A stretch of DNA of 64,000 nt from Pseudomonas persica (GCF_900291015.1 NZ_OLKL01000008.1:62001-126000), one strand, 5' to 3'. Numbered from the stretch's first letter, positions 8,064 through 17,326 are shown. The notes: generated from the letters alone by a model not told the origin. A program made the numbers and translations.

Positions 8064-8516
8064 TTACGGCGCCTTCTCGAAACGCAGCGGGCCGGTGGCC
8101 TGGGTCTGCGCCTGGGTAATGCGCACCGGCGGCAGGTGCATGATCAGTTGACCGGAGCGGCTGGCGCGGCCCCGCAGCTCGACCCGGGCACCGGCGGGGA
8201 ACGCTTCGGGGTTGAAGCGCAAGTGGTAGGGCAAGGCCTGGCCAGTGCCGGTCAGGTTGCTGCTGGCCAGCAGGCGTTGGGGGCGGTCGCGTTCGTCGAT
8301 GACCAGCAAGGCCAGCTCCACGTCGGCACCGGCCGGGATTTCCAGCAAGGTGCCGCTCAGCTCGCGCTGGTAGGCCGGCAGCGGGCCCAGTACTGCGGCC
8401 GGCTTGGCCGTGCGGGCTGGCGTGGGGGCCGGAGGGGTGTCGGGCTTCGGCCTGTCGCTGCCGCAGGCGGCGAGCAGGGCGGCGCAGCACAGCACGACGA
8501 GCGCTCGGTAGTGCAT
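8064..8516 (-). CDS. YbaY-family lipoprotein
   Basis: A 150-aa lipoprotein. A short hydrophobic signal ends in the lipobox LLAAC, followed by a Pro/Ala-rich linker (KPDTPPAPTPARTAKP) and a beta-sandwich YbaY domain (GTLLEIPAGADVELALLVID; LPYHLRFNPEAFPAGARVEL). The start at 8516 gives the proper lipoprotein signal; longer in-frame starts upstream run into the nrdR promoter region. YbaY domains are often linked to cell-envelope functions. It is divergent from nrdR. Confidence 0.82.
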   Translation of the reverse strand: MHYRALVVLCCAALLAACGSDRPKPDTPPAPTPARTAKPAAVLGPLPAYQRELSGTLLEIPAGADVELALLVIDERDRPQRLLASSNLTGTGQALPYHLRFNPEAFPAGARVELRGRASRSGQLIMHLPPVRITQAQTQATGPLRFEKAP

Positions 8517-8622
8517 TGGGTAGTCCTTCACGGGCAGATTTCCCATGGATGTTAACCCCTTTGGCTTGTCTTGCCAGTGGGATGCGCTACCATGGCCCTC
8601 CCTTTTTTTGTTGCCTGCCACC

Positions 8623-9087
8623 ATGCACTGTCCCTTTTGCGGTGCCAACGACACCAAGGTCATCGACTCTCGCCTCGTCGCCGAAGGCGAGCAGGTGCGC
8701 CGCCGCCGCGAATGCGTCGCCTGCGGTGAGCGCTTCACCACCTTCGAAACCGCCGAGCTGGTGCTGCCCCGGCTGATCAAGCAGGACGGCACGCGCCAAC
8801 CCTTCGACGAAGATAAGCTACGCGCCGGCATGCAGCGGGCACTGGAAAAACGCCCGGTCAGCGTCGAGCGCCTGGAAGCGGCGCTGGCGCATATCAAGAG
8901 CCGCCTGCGTGCCACCGGTGAACGCGAAGTCAAATCGCTGGTGGTGGGTGAAATGGTCATGGCCGAGCTGCGCAAGCTCGACGAAGTGGCCTATATCCGT
9001 TTCGCCTCGGTTTACCGGCGCTTCCAGGACCTTGACGAGTTCCGCGAAGAAATCGACCGCCTGGCTCGCGAGCCGGCTAAAGAGTGA
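8623..9087 (+). CDS. nrdR: Transcriptional repressor NrdR
   Basis: A 154-aa repressor of ribonucleotide reductase genes that senses ATP/dATP. The N-terminal zinc ribbon has two CxxC pairs (CPFC and CVAC) and the RRRREC element. An ATP-cone domain follows ([16 protein letters not shown] ... [11 protein letters not shown]). The ATG at 8623 is used because the zinc ribbon begins at MHCPFC; the longer ORF from 8545 adds unrelated residues. It heads the riboflavin gene run, a common arrangement in proteobacteria, and its stop lies 2 bp before the ribD ATG. Confidence 0.97.
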   Translation: MHCPFCGANDTKVIDSRLVAEGEQVRRRRECVACGERFTTFETAELVLPRLIKQDGTRQPFDEDKLRAGMQRALEKRPVSVERLEAALAHIKSRLRATGEREVKSLVVGEMVMAELRKLDEVAYIRFASVYRRFQDLDEFREEIDRLAREPAKE

Positions 9088-9089
9088 AC

Positions 9090-10220
9090 ATGCCCAGCCA
9101 AGCTGCCGTCCTCGACGCCCACTACATGGCCCGCGCGCTGGAGCTGGCGCGCAAGGGCCTGTACACCACCCACCCGAACCCGCGGGTAGGCTGCGTGATC
9201 GTGCGCGATGGCAAGGTGGTCGGCGAAGGCTGGCATGTGCGCGCGGGTGAGCCGCATGCCGAAGTGCACGCCCTGCGTCAGGCCGGTGAGCATGCCCGTG
9301 GCGCTTGCGCCTATGTCACCCTCGAGCCGTGTAGCCATCATGGCCGCACGCCGCCGTGCGCCGAAGCGCTGGTCAAGGCCGGCGTGGCGCGGGTGGTGGC
9401 CGCCATGCAGGACCCCAACCCGCAAGTGGCGGGGCAGGGCCTGCGGCGCCTGGCCGAGGCTGGCATCGAAGTGGCCAGCGGCGTGCTCGAGGCCGAGGCC
9501 CGTGCACTCAACCCCGGTTTCCTCAAACGCATGGAAAGCGGCCTGCCGTTCGTTCGCGCCAAGCTGGCCATGAGCCTGGATGGCCGCACCGCCATGGCCA
9601 GTGGCGAAAGCCAGTGGATCACCGGCCCGGCCGCCCGCTCGGCGGTGCAGCGCCTGCGCGCCCGTTCCAGCGTGGTGCTGACCAGCGCTGCCAGCGTGTT
9701 GGCCGATAATGCGCGGATGACCGTGCGCGGCGCCGAGCTGGGCCTGGATGCCGAAACCACCGCCCTGGCACTCAGCCGCACACCGCTGCGCGTGCTGGTC
9801 GATGGTCGCCTGCGCCTGCCGCTGGCTGCACCGTTCTTCCAGGCCGGCCCGGCCCTGGTGGTGACCGCTGTCGCAGATGACCCGCGCTATGCCGCTGCTG
9901 GCCACGAACTGCTCAGCCTGCCGGGTGACAATGGCCAGGTAGACCTGCCGGCGCTGCTGCAGGTCCTGGCGGCCCGTGGCGTCAACGAAGTTCTGCTGGA
10001 AGCCGGTGCCGGCCTGGCCGGCGCCTTGGCCCGGCAAGGCCTGATCGACGAGTACCAGTTGTTCGTCGCCGGCACCTTCCTCGGTTCCCAGGCCCGCCCG
10101 CTGCTGGACTGGCCACTGGACAAGATGAACGAAGCGCCGCGGCTGAAAATTATCGAAATGCGCGCAGTGGGCGATGACTGGCGGGTCACGGCCATCCCCC
10201 TGCCGGCGCCCGGCGTATAA
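9090..10220 (+). CDS. ribD: Bifunctional riboflavin deaminase/reductase RibD
   Basis: A 376-aa enzyme carrying out the second and third steps of riboflavin synthesis. The N-terminal deaminase domain has the zinc-binding HAEVHAL and PCSHHGRTPPC motifs. The C-terminal reductase domain starts near residue 150 (VRAKLAMSLDGRTAMASGESQWITG). A GTG at 9084 overlapping the nrdR stop is an alternative start two codons upstream. It is followed after 42 bp by ribE in the same direction. Confidence 0.97.
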   Translation: MPSQAAVLDAHYMARALELARKGLYTTHPNPRVGCVIVRDGKVVGEGWHVRAGEPHAEVHALRQAGEHARGACAYVTLEPCSHHGRTPPCAEALVKAGVARVVAAMQDPNPQVAGQGLRRLAEAGIEVASGVLEAEARALNPGFLKRMESGLPFVRAKLAMSLDGRTAMASGESQWITGPAARSAVQRLRARSSVVLTSAASVLADNARMTVRGAELGLDAETTALALSRTPLRVLVDGRLRLPLAAPFFQAGPALVVTAVADDPRYAAAGHELLSLPGDNGQVDLPALLQVLAARGVNEVLLEAGAGLAGALARQGLIDEYQLFVAGTFLGSQARPLLDWPLDKMNEAPRLKIIEMRAVGDDWRVTAIPLPAPGV

Positions 10221-10262
10221 TGCCGGGCTTGCCCCGCGCAAACCGTTTTTGAGGAAGACCCC

Positions 10263-10928
10263 ATGTTCACCGGCATCATCGAATCCATCGGCACCATCCG
10301 CAGCCTGACCCCCAAGGGTGGCGACGTGCGCGTCTACGTCGAAACCGGCAAACTCGACCTGGGTGACGTCAAGCTCGGCGACAGCATCGCCGTCAACGGC
10401 GTGTGCCTGACCGCCGTCGAACTGCCGGGCGACGGCTTCTGGGCCGACGTCAGCGTCGAAACCCTCAAGCGCACCGCCTTCATCGACCTCAAGAGCGGCA
10501 GCAAGGTCAACCTGGAAAAAGCCCTGACTCCCACCACCCGGCTGGGCGGGCACCTGGTCAGCGGCCACGTCGACGGGGTCGGCGAAATCATCTCGCGCAG
10601 CGATAACGCCCGCGCCATCCAGTTCCGCGTGCGTGCACCGAAGGAGCTGGCCAAGTACATCGCCCACAAGGGTTCGATCACCGTCGACGGCACCAGCCTG
10701 ACGGTCAACGAGGTCAATGGCGCCGAGTTCGAGCTGACCATTGTCCCGCACACCCTGTCCGAAACCATCATGGCCGACTACCGTGCAGGGCGTCGGGTGA
10801 ACCTTGAGGTCGACCTGCTGGCCCGTTACCTGGAGCGTTTGCTGCTGGGTGACAAGGCCGCCGAACCGAGCAAGGGCAGTGGCATTACCGAAAGCTTCCT
10901 GGCCGCCAACGGCTTCTTGAAATCCTGA
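10263..10928 (+). CDS. ribE: Riboflavin synthase alpha chain RibE
   Basis: A 221-aa riboflavin synthase that dismutates two lumazine molecules to riboflavin. It consists of two homologous lumazine-binding repeats, MFTGIIESIGTIRSL at the start and the second half around GGHLVSGHVDGVGEI. The conserved SIAVNGVCLT and SITVDGTSLTVN segments recur once in each half. A strong GAGGAAG ribosome-binding site precedes the start. The gene lies between ribD and ribBA. Some annotation schemes call it ribC. Confidence 0.97.
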   Translation: MFTGIIESIGTIRSLTPKGGDVRVYVETGKLDLGDVKLGDSIAVNGVCLTAVELPGDGFWADVSVETLKRTAFIDLKSGSKVNLEKALTPTTRLGGHLVSGHVDGVGEIISRSDNARAIQFRVRAPKELAKYIAHKGSITVDGTSLTVNEVNGAEFELTIVPHTLSETIMADYRAGRRVNLEVDLLARYLERLLLGDKAAEPSKGSGITESFLAANGFLKS

Positions 10929-10946
10929 TTGAGAAGGGGGTGCCGC

Positions 10947-12038
10947 GTGGCGCTCAACAGCATCGAAGAACTGGTCGAAGACATCCGCCAGGGCAAAATG
11001 GTCATCCTCATGGATGACGAAGACCGCGAGAACGAAGGCGACATCATCATGGCAGCCGAGTGCTGCCTGCCCGAGCACATCAACTTCATGGCCAAGCACG
11101 CCCGTGGCCTGATCTGCATGCCGATGACCCGCGAGCGTTGCGAAACGCTGAAGCTGCCGCTGATGGCGCCGCGCAACGGTTCGGGCTTCGGCACCAAGTT
11201 CACCGTGTCGATCGAAGCCGCCGAAGGTGTCACCACCGGCATCTCCGCCGCTGACCGCGCGCGCACCGTGCAGGCGGCCGCCGCCAAGGATGCCAAGGCC
11301 GAAGACATCGTCAGCCCTGGTCACATCTTTCCGCTGATGGCCCAGCCTGGCGGCACCCTGGCCCGTGCCGGCCACACCGAGGCAGCCTGCGACCTGGCGC
11401 GCATGGCCGGTTTCGAGCCGAGTGGCGTGATCTGCGAAGTGATGAACGACGACGGCACCATGTCGCGCCGCGCCGAGCTGGAGGTGTTCGCCGCCGAGCA
11501 CGGCCTGAAGATCGGCACCATCGCCGACCTGATCCACTACCGCATGATCCACGAGCGCACCGTGCAGCGCGTTTCCGAGCAGCCGGTGGAGAGCGAGCTG
11601 GGCGAGTTCAACCTGGTCACTTACCGCGATGCGGTGGAAGGCGACGTGCACATGGCCCTGACCCTGGGCAAGATCTGCGCCGAAGAGCCGACCTTGGTGC
11701 GCGTGCACAACATGGACCCGCTGCGCGACCTGCTGCTGGTCAAGCAACCAGGGCGCTGGAGCCTGCGTGCCGCCATGGCCGCCGTGGCCGAGGCCGGCAG
11801 CGGCGTGGTATTGCTGCTGGGCCACCCGCTGGACGGCGACGTGCTGCTGGCGCACATCCGCGAAAGCGCCGGCGATGCACCCGCCAAGGCACCGACTACC
11901 TACAGCACCGTGGGTGCCGGTTCGCAGATCCTGCGTGACCTCGGTGTGCGCAAGATGCGCCTGATGAGTTCGCCGATGAAGTTCAACGCGATATCCGGAT
12001 TCGATCTGGAAGTTGTAGAATACGTGCCCTCCGAGTGA
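10947..12038 (+). CDS. ribBA: DHBP synthase with degenerate GTP cyclohydrolase II-like domain (RibBA)
   Basis: A 363-aa two-domain protein. Residues 1-200 are 3,4-dihydroxy-2-butanone-4-phosphate synthase with DDEDRENEGDIIMAAE, TGISAADRA and HTEAACDLARMAG intact. The second half aligns with GTP cyclohydrolase II (GEFNLVTYRDAVEGDVHMAL) but lacks the CxxxxxxxxxCxC zinc cysteines and the RQEGRG motif seen in the separate RibA at 15481, so it is probably not a cyclohydrolase. The GTG at 10947 is chosen because GAGAAGGGGG lies just upstream; a TTG at 10929 abuts the ribE stop. Confidence 0.93.
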   Translation: MALNSIEELVEDIRQGKMVILMDDEDRENEGDIIMAAECCLPEHINFMAKHARGLICMPMTRERCETLKLPLMAPRNGSGFGTKFTVSIEAAEGVTTGISAADRARTVQAAAAKDAKAEDIVSPGHIFPLMAQPGGTLARAGHTEAACDLARMAGFEPSGVICEVMNDDGTMSRRAELEVFAAEHGLKIGTIADLIHYRMIHERTVQRVSEQPVESELGEFNLVTYRDAVEGDVHMALTLGKICAEEPTLVRVHNMDPLRDLLLVKQPGRWSLRAAMAAVAEAGSGVVLLLGHPLDGDVLLAHIRESAGDAPAKAPTTYSTVGAGSQILRDLGVRKMRLMSSPMKFNAISGFDLEVVEYVPSE

Positions 12039-12084
12039 CTTGAGGCGGCAGTGACGCCCTCCAGCTCGAGTCCATACCCCTGTC

Positions 12085-12106
12085 GAGGCCGCCAGCATGC
12101 GGCCTC
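12085..12106 (+). other. Stem-loop between ribBA and ribH
   Basis: An 8-bp perfect stem (gaggccgc / gcggcctc) with a 6-base loop lies in the 92-bp gap between ribBA and ribH. No T-run follows, so it is unlikely to be a strong terminator. It could stabilise or partly attenuate the operon transcript. Confidence 0.5.
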
Positions 12107-12130
12107 GCTCTTGAAGATGAGAATATCGGA

Positions 12131-12607
12131 ATGACCCTGAAGACCATCGAAGGTACCTTCATCGCCCCCAAAGGTCGCTATGCTTTGGTGGTTGGCCGCT
12201 TCAACAGCTTCGTCGTCGAAAGCCTGGTAAGCGGTGCCGTTGATGCCCTGGTACGCCACGGTGTCAGCGAAAGCGACATCACCATCATCCGTGCCCCGGG
12301 TGCATTCGAAATCCCGCTGGTGGCACAGAAGGTCGCCCAGCAAGGCGCCTACGACGCGATCATCGCCCTGGGCGCGGTGATCCGTGGCGGTACCCCGCAC
12401 TTCGAATACGTGGCGGGCGAATGCACCAAGGGCCTGGCCCAGGTGTCCATGGAATTCGGTGTTCCGGTGGCCTTCGGCGTACTGACCGTCGACTCCATCG
12501 AGCAAGCCATCGAGCGTTCCGGCACCAAGGCCGGCAACAAAGGTGCTGAAGCTGCCCTGTCCGCTCTGGAAATGGTCAGCCTGCTGGCGCAGTTGGAGGC
12601 CAAGTGA
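12131..12607 (+). CDS. ribH: Lumazine synthase RibH
   Basis: A 158-aa 6,7-dimethyl-8-ribityllumazine synthase, the penultimate riboflavin enzyme. Recognised by [23 protein letters not shown], the substrate-binding [16 protein letters not shown] segment (here [15 protein letters not shown]), [14 protein letters not shown] and [10 protein letters not shown]. Length is typical. It ends in a GTGA overlap with nusB, so the two are translationally coupled. Confidence 0.97.
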   Translation: MTLKTIEGTFIAPKGRYALVVGRFNSFVVESLVSGAVDALVRHGVSESDITIIRAPGAFEIPLVAQKVAQQGAYDAIIALGAVIRGGTPHFEYVAGECTKGLAQVSMEFGVPVAFGVLTVDSIEQAIERSGTKAGNKGAEAALSALEMVSLLAQLEAK

Positions 12608-13104
12608 TTAGCGACGAAAGCGATCGTTTCAACCCGCGCGATCCCAAACCTGCGGATGCCGGCAAGCCCTCGAAAAGCGCCAAGCGCCGCGAAGCCCGCA
12701 AGCTCGCGACCCAGGCGCTGTACCAGTGGCACATGGCGCAGCATTCGCTGAACGAGATCGAAGCACAGTTTCGGGTCGATAACGATTTCTCCGATGTCGA
12801 CGGCGCTTATTTCCGCGAGATCCTGCACGGGGTCCCGGCGATCAAGAACGAAATCGACAGCGCCCTGAAGCCATGCCTGGACCTGGCACTCGACGAGCTC
12901 GACCCGGTCGAGCTGGCCGTGCTGCGTCTGTCCACCTGGGAGTTCATCAAGCGCGTCGACGTACCGTACCGCGTGGTGATCAACGAAGGTGTCGAGCTGG
13001 CCAAGGTCTTCGGTGCCACCGACGGCCACAAGTTCGTCAACGGCGTGCTGGACAAGCTGGCCCCGAACCTGCGCGAAGCAGAAGTCAAGGCGAACAAGCG
13101 CTGA
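12604..13104 (+). CDS. nusB: Transcription antitermination factor NusB
   Basis: A 166-aa NusB. It shows the Arg-rich first helix after a charged leader ([20 protein letters not shown]), the internal [15 protein letters not shown] segment, and the C-terminal [31 protein letters not shown] block, cut here for length, that defines the family. NusB binds boxA RNA with NusE to support rRNA transcription. It starts with GTG overlapping the ribH stop and is followed by thiL, a standard bacterial gene order. Confidence 0.97.
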   Translation: MISDESDRFNPRDPKPADAGKPSKSAKRREARKLATQALYQWHMAQHSLNEIEAQFRVDNDFSDVDGAYFREILHGVPAIKNEIDSALKPCLDLALDELDPVELAVLRLSTWEFIKRVDVPYRVVINEGVELAKVFGATDGHKFVNGVLDKLAPNLREAEVKANKR

Positions 13105-13122
13105 TCCTGGCGCTTGCGGACC

Positions 13123-14091
13123 ATGGGTGAGTTCGAGCTGATCAGCCATTACTTCGCCGCCGCGCCCTGTGCGCAAGGCGGTGAAGGCGTGGCCCTGGGC
13201 ATCGGCGACGACTGCGCCCTGCTGAGCCTGGCCGCCGGCGAGCAACTGGCGGTGTCCACCGACACCCTGGTCGCCGGGGTGCATTTTCCGGCTGTGTGCG
13301 ACCCGTGGTTGCTCGGCCAGCGCTCGCTGGCCGTGGCGGCCAGCGACCTGGCGGCCATGGGCGCCACCCCCATCGGTTTCACCCTTGCCCTGACCTTGCC
13401 GGAGGTCAGCGCCGACTGGCTGCAAGCCTACGCCAGCGGCTTGAACCGCATGGCCGGCCACTGCCAGCTGAGCCTGATCGGTGGCGACACCACCCGTGGC
13501 CCCCTGAGCATCACCATGACCGTGTTCGGCCGGGTTCCGGCGGGGCAGGCGTTGCGCCGTGACGGCGCTCGGCCAGGCGATCTGCTGTGCGTGGGTGGCG
13601 AGCTGGGCAACGCGGCAGGGGCCTTGCCGCTGGTGCTGGGCCAGCGCCAGGCCGATGCCGCGCTGGCGCAACCGTTGCTCGACCATTACTGGTCGCCGTC
13701 GCCGCAGTTCGCCCTGGGCCAACTGCTGCGCGGGCGTGCCACCTCGGCACTGGATATTTCCGACGGCCTGCTGGCCGACTGCGGGCATATCGCCAAGGCC
13801 TCCCGCGTGGCGCTCGAAGTGAACCTGGAGCAGGTGCCGGTGTCATCCGCCCTGCAGGGCTTCCTCGGCGCCGAGGCGGCCGTCCTTGCCGCGCTGACCG
13901 GTGGCGACGACTATGTGCTGGCGTTCACCTTGCCGCCAGCCGAGCTTTCATCCCTGCAGGCACAAGGCCTGGCGGCGTTCCACGTCATCGGGCGGGTGCT
14001 CGAAGGGCAGGGGGTCAGCCTGCGCGACCAGCAGGGCCAGGACATCACCCCGCGACAACGCGGCTATCAACATTTTAGGGAGACACCGTGA
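13123..14091 (+). CDS. thiL: Thiamine-monophosphate kinase ThiL
   Basis: A 322-aa kinase forming thiamine diphosphate, the active cofactor. The N terminus MGEFELISHYFA, the Asp-rich GIGDDCALL nucleotide/metal site, STDTLVAGVHF, LAVAASDLAAMGATP and LIGGDTTRGPLS are all hallmark ThiL segments. The ATG at 13123 matches the family N terminus. The product cofactor is needed by two enzymes encoded in this window, Dxs and the Aco dehydrogenase. The stop overlaps the pgpA GTG. Confidence 0.96.
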   Translation: MGEFELISHYFAAAPCAQGGEGVALGIGDDCALLSLAAGEQLAVSTDTLVAGVHFPAVCDPWLLGQRSLAVAASDLAAMGATPIGFTLALTLPEVSADWLQAYASGLNRMAGHCQLSLIGGDTTRGPLSITMTVFGRVPAGQALRRDGARPGDLLCVGGELGNAAGALPLVLGQRQADAALAQPLLDHYWSPSPQFALGQLLRGRATSALDISDGLLADCGHIAKASRVALEVNLEQVPVSSALQGFLGAEAAVLAALTGGDDYVLAFTLPPAELSSLQAQGLAAFHVIGRVLEGQGVSLRDQQGQDITPRQRGYQHFRETP

Positions 14092-14591
14092 CCGATCACC
14101 CCAACCAGGTGCCTGCGGAGTTCGTTCCGCCTTCGGTCTGGCGCAACCCGTGGCACTTCATCGCCTTCGGTTTCGGTTCCGGCACCTTGCCCAAGGCGCC
14201 GGGCACCTGGGGCTCGCTGGTGGCCATCCCGTTCATCCCGCTGTGGCAGATGCTGCCCGACTGGGGCTACTGGCTGTTGCTGGGCGTGAGCATGCTGTTC
14301 GGCTTCTGGCTGTGCGGCAAGGTTGCCAACGACTTGCGCGTGCATGACCACGAAGGCATTGTCTGGGACGAGATCGTCGGCATGTGGATAACCCTCTGGC
14401 TGGTGCCGGAAGGCTGGCAATGGCTGCTGGCGGGGTTCCTGATGTTCCGCTTCTTCGACATCCTCAAACCGTGGCCGATTCGCTGGGTCGACCGCCATGT
14501 GCATGGGGGCGTCGGGATCATGCTCGACGATATCCTGGCCGGCGTGTTTGCCTGGCTGGGCATGCAGGTTCTGGTTTGGGCGGTTGCCTGA
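14088..14591 (+). CDS. pgpA: Phosphatidylglycerophosphatase A
   Basis: A 167-aa inner-membrane phosphatase that dephosphorylates phosphatidylglycerophosphate for phosphatidylglycerol synthesis. Hallmarks are GFGSGTLPKAPGTWGSL near residue 25, the catalytic HDHEGIVWDEIVGMW and the later RFFDILKPWPIRWVDRHVHGGVGIMLDD, cut here for length. Three to four hydrophobic segments are visible. It starts with GTG within the thiL stop region, so it is coupled to thiL. Confidence 0.95.
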   Translation: MTDHPNQVPAEFVPPSVWRNPWHFIAFGFGSGTLPKAPGTWGSLVAIPFIPLWQMLPDWGYWLLLGVSMLFGFWLCGKVANDLRVHDHEGIVWDEIVGMWITLWLVPEGWQWLLAGFLMFRFFDILKPWPIRWVDRHVHGGVGIMLDDILAGVFAWLGMQVLVWAVA

Positions 14592-14607
14592 TACAGGGAG
14601 CGCGTGA

Positions 14608-15351
14608 ATGGTCATGAGGACGGTGCTGCTGGCAATGCTGGTGAGCCTTGCCCAGTGGGCGGCGGCTGCCGAAGGTGTGCCGAAGCAGATCCACCTGGCC
14701 AGCGCAGAGTGGCTCGACTACACCAACGCCGACGGTACCGGGGTAGCCTGGGACGTGCTGCGCAAGGTGTTCGAGCCGGCCGGGGTCAAGGTGGTGACCC
14801 AGAGTGCGCCCTACAGCCGTGCGATCGGATTGGTGAAGCGTGGCGAGGTTGACGCCTGGGTAGGCTCGTACAAGGAAGAGAACGACGACAACCTGTACCC
14901 GCGCTGGCACTTCGACATGGACCACATCTACGCCCTGGGCCTGGTCAGCAAGCCTGTGCCTGCCCCGGAGACCTTGGGCCAGTACCGCCTGGCCTGGATG
15001 CGTGGCTACGATTTCGGCAGCTACCTGCCCAATGTGCATGACTTTCGCGAGGTCCAGCGCCGCGAAAGCATTGTGCCGATGCTCGAACATGGCCGTGTGG
15101 ACGTCTACATCGATGGGGTGAACGAGGTCGACTACGTGCTCAGCCAGAGCTCCCAGCCCGAGCGTTTCCGTCGCACCCATGTGGCCGAACTGCCGCTGTA
15201 CCTGGCCTTCGCCCGCAACGACCAGGCCAAGGCCCTGTGCGACCTGTTCGACAAGCGCATGGCCGAGCTGGTGCGCAGTGGCGAGCTGAAGCCGATTTTC
15301 GAGCACTGGCAGCAGCCGTATCCGTTCAGCCCGGATAGCAAGCCGCATTGA
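14608..15351 (+). CDS. Periplasmic solute-binding protein, amino-acid type (SBP_bac_3)
   Basis: A 247-aa secreted protein with a signal peptide (MVMRTVLLAMLVSLAQWAAAA) and a periplasmic binding fold: VAWDVLRKVFEPAGVKV, APYSRAIGLVKRGEVDAWVG and LCDLFDKRMAELVRSGEL. No permease or ATPase gene is adjacent. Similar orphan binding proteins in Pseudomonas have been taken as receptors or decayed transporter parts. It sits 16 bp after pgpA in the riboflavin run and before ribA; a link to flavins is only positional. Confidence 0.8.
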   Translation: MVMRTVLLAMLVSLAQWAAAAEGVPKQIHLASAEWLDYTNADGTGVAWDVLRKVFEPAGVKVVTQSAPYSRAIGLVKRGEVDAWVGSYKEENDDNLYPRWHFDMDHIYALGLVSKPVPAPETLGQYRLAWMRGYDFGSYLPNVHDFREVQRRESIVPMLEHGRVDVYIDGVNEVDYVLSQSSQPERFRRTHVAELPLYLAFARNDQAKALCDLFDKRMAELVRSGELKPIFEHWQQPYPFSPDSKPH

Positions 15352-15480
15352 GGCCGGGCCTGGTCAAGCTAAGCATCGAACTTTTCGATCTTAAGCCACG
15401 GTATTCAGCCAGCCCACATCCCCCAACCTGCTGATACAATCGCCCCACGAGAAATTTTCAACTTATCCCAGGAGCACAAC

Positions 15481-16098
15481 GTGCCCGTCGTCTTTGTTGC
15501 CGCCTCTAAACTCCCGACGCCCTTCGCGACCTTCACCATGCATGGCTTTCTCGACGAAGCCACTGGCCGTGAGCACGTGGTGCTCAGCCTGGGTGACATC
15601 GCGGACGGCCAGCCGGTGCTGGGGCGCCTGCACTCCGAGTGCCTGACCGGCGATGCCCTGTTCAGCCAGCGCTGCGATTGCGGCTCGCAGCTGGAAGCCG
15701 CGCTGCAGGCCATCGCCCGTGAAGGCCGAGGCGTGCTGCTGTACCTGCGCCAGGAAGGCCGTGGTATTGGCCTGCTGAACAAGATTCGCGCCTACGAGCT
15801 GCAGGATGGTGGCGCCGATACCGTCGAGGCCAACGAGCGCCTGGGCTTCGCCGCCGACCAGCGCGACTATGGCATATGCCTGCCGATGCTGGAGCACCTG
15901 GGCGTGAAATCGCTGCGCCTGATGACCAACAACCCGCGCAAGGTCAAAGCCCTGACCGACATGAACATCGTTGTCGCCGAGCGCGTACCGCTGCACACCG
16001 GGCACAACCCGCACAACCGCTACTACCTGGCGACCAAGGCCGGCAAGCTGGGCCACATGCTGGGTAACGAGCACCAGGGCGAGGTGCCCCAGGCGTGA
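15481..16098 (+). CDS. ribA: GTP cyclohydrolase II RibA
   Basis: A 205-aa enzyme catalysing the first committed step of riboflavin synthesis from GTP. Zinc-binding cysteines lie in [19 protein letters not shown], and the catalytic [13 protein letters not shown] and [16 protein letters not shown] segments are intact. Translation starts at GTG 15481, 7 bp after CAGGAG. It supplies the activity that the RibBA C-terminal half appears to have lost. The stop overlaps the next gene by GTGA. Confidence 0.97.
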   Translation: MPVVFVAASKLPTPFATFTMHGFLDEATGREHVVLSLGDIADGQPVLGRLHSECLTGDALFSQRCDCGSQLEAALQAIAREGRGVLLYLRQEGRGIGLLNKIRAYELQDGGADTVEANERLGFAADQRDYGICLPMLEHLGVKSLRLMTNNPRKVKALTDMNIVVAERVPLHTGHNPHNRYYLATKAGKLGHMLGNEHQGEVPQA

Positions 16099-16514
16099 CC
16101 CGCGCCGAGGTCAAGCGGCGCCTGGCGCTGACCTGGTGGCAGTACCTGGCGGTGGGCCTGGTGCCGCTGCCAGTGATGGCCTGGGCCTTCGGTAGTGGTG
16201 ATGCGTTGGCCCCGCTGCTGGCCATGCCACTGTTCATTGCCGGCGCGGCGACCATGTTCCTCAGCCTGCCGCGCTTCGGTGCCTACAAGCACGCCCTCAT
16301 TGCCAGCTCCAAGGTGCTCGGCACTGGCGAAGAGCCCGCCGCCTGGATCGAGCTGGCGCGGGTACGGCGCCTGGCCATGCTGTATGCCTGCATCCCGGCC
16401 TGGGTCGCTGCCCTGTCGGTGCTGGTCGGCCTTGAGGTGGTGCCGCAGATCCTGCTGGCGTTGTCCACCGTGGTGGTGCTGTACCTCTATCGCATTCCTC
16501 GCCAGCTCGGCTGA
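16095..16514 (+). CDS. Hypothetical inner-membrane protein
   Basis: A 139-aa protein with about four hydrophobic helices (around residues 15-32, 38-57, 93-112 and 114-133) and a basic N terminus ([18 protein letters not shown]). I recognise no domain. It starts at GTG inside the ribA stop and overlaps the BtuF-like gene by one base (TGATG), so it is translated as part of this run. Its function may relate to the neighbouring cobalamin-type binding protein, but no evidence beyond position is visible. Confidence 0.78.
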   Translation: MTRAEVKRRLALTWWQYLAVGLVPLPVMAWAFGSGDALAPLLAMPLFIAGAATMFLSLPRFGAYKHALIASSKVLGTGEEPAAWIELARVRRLAMLYACIPAWVAALSVLVGLEVVPQILLALSTVVVLYLYRIPRQLG

Positions 16515-17326
16515 TGCGCCTGTTGCCCGGCCTGCTGGCGCTGCTCGCCTGCTCCGCACTGGCCGGCGAACCGCTGCGGGTGGTCAGCCTGGCCCCGTCG
16601 ATGAGCGAGATCATGCTCGAACTGCAGGCCGATGACCTGTTGGTAGGTGTGCTCGACGGTGGCCAACGGCCGGCGGCGCTGCGCGAGCTGCCCTCGGTGG
16701 GGCGCCAGGGGCAACTGGACCTCGAGCGCCTGCTCAGCCTGCGCCCCGACCTGTTGCTGCTGTGGCCGGGCAGCGTGCCGCCGGCCCAGCGCGACCAGCT
16801 CAAGCGCCTGGGTATCGCCACCTTCAGCGCCGAACCTCATGATATCGATCAGCTGATCGAGCAGATCGAAGCCATCGCCGAACGTATCGGCCGTGCCGAA
16901 CAAGGCCATCGCTATGCCCAGGCCCTGCGTGAGCGGCTGCGGCAGCTGCGCCAGCAGTATCGACGGGACGAACCCTTGCAGGTGTTCTACCAGGTCTGGG
17001 ACCGACCGCTGTACACGCTCGGTGGCCGGCAGGTGGTGAGCGACGCCCTGGCCGTGTGTGGGGCGCGCAATGTCTTCACCGACCTCACCCAGCCGGCGCC
17101 GCAAGTAAATGTCGAGTCTGTGCTGCTGCGCAACCCGCAGGTCATTCTGGCGGGTGATGAAGCGCAACTGGCGAGCTGGAAGGCCTGGCCGCAACTACGA
17201 GCGGTTGCCGATGATCGTTTGCTGGTGGTGCCCGACAAAGGCCTGGAGCGGCCCAGCGGGCAGATGATCGAAGCCACGGCGCGGTTATGCGCGTTGCTCG
17301 AGGCTAAAGCGCCGGCGTCCAGGTGA
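16514..17326 (+). CDS. btuF: BtuF-like periplasmic cobalamin-type binding protein
   Basis: A 270-aa class III substrate-binding protein (helical backbone) for metal-cofactor uptake. It has a signal peptide ([17 protein letters not shown]) and the family pattern VVSLAPSMSEIMLEL, LPSVGRQGQLDLERLLSLRPDLLLL, QVFYQVWDRPLYTLGG and NVFTDLTQPAPQV. These fit BtuF-type vitamin B12 binding proteins, but siderophore-binding relatives look similar. No BtuCD genes adjoin it. EutBC, which needs B12, is encoded 20 kb away; that link is an inference. Confidence 0.75.
   Translation: MRLLPGLLALLACSALAGEPLRVVSLAPSMSEIMLELQADDLLVGVLDGGQRPAALRELPSVGRQGQLDLERLLSLRPDLLLLWPGSVPPAQRDQLKRLGIATFSAEPHDIDQLIEQIEAIAERIGRAEQGHRYAQALRERLRQLRQQYRRDEPLQVFYQVWDRPLYTLGGRQVVSDALAVCGARNVFTDLTQPAPQVNVESVLLRNPQVILAGDEAQLASWKAWPQLRAVADDRLLVVPDKGLERPSGQMIEATARLCALLEAKAPASR

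Noticed and set aside
9084..9092. GTG at 9084 as the ribD start
   Set aside because: It is possible, but the ATG at 9090 two codons later fits better and is not inside the nrdR stop.
9012..12098. 1028-codon open frame on the minus strand across the rib genes
   Set aside because: It is the antisense shadow of nrdR-ribD-ribE-ribBA in GC-rich DNA; its translation is low-complexity and the plus-strand genes have clear motifs.
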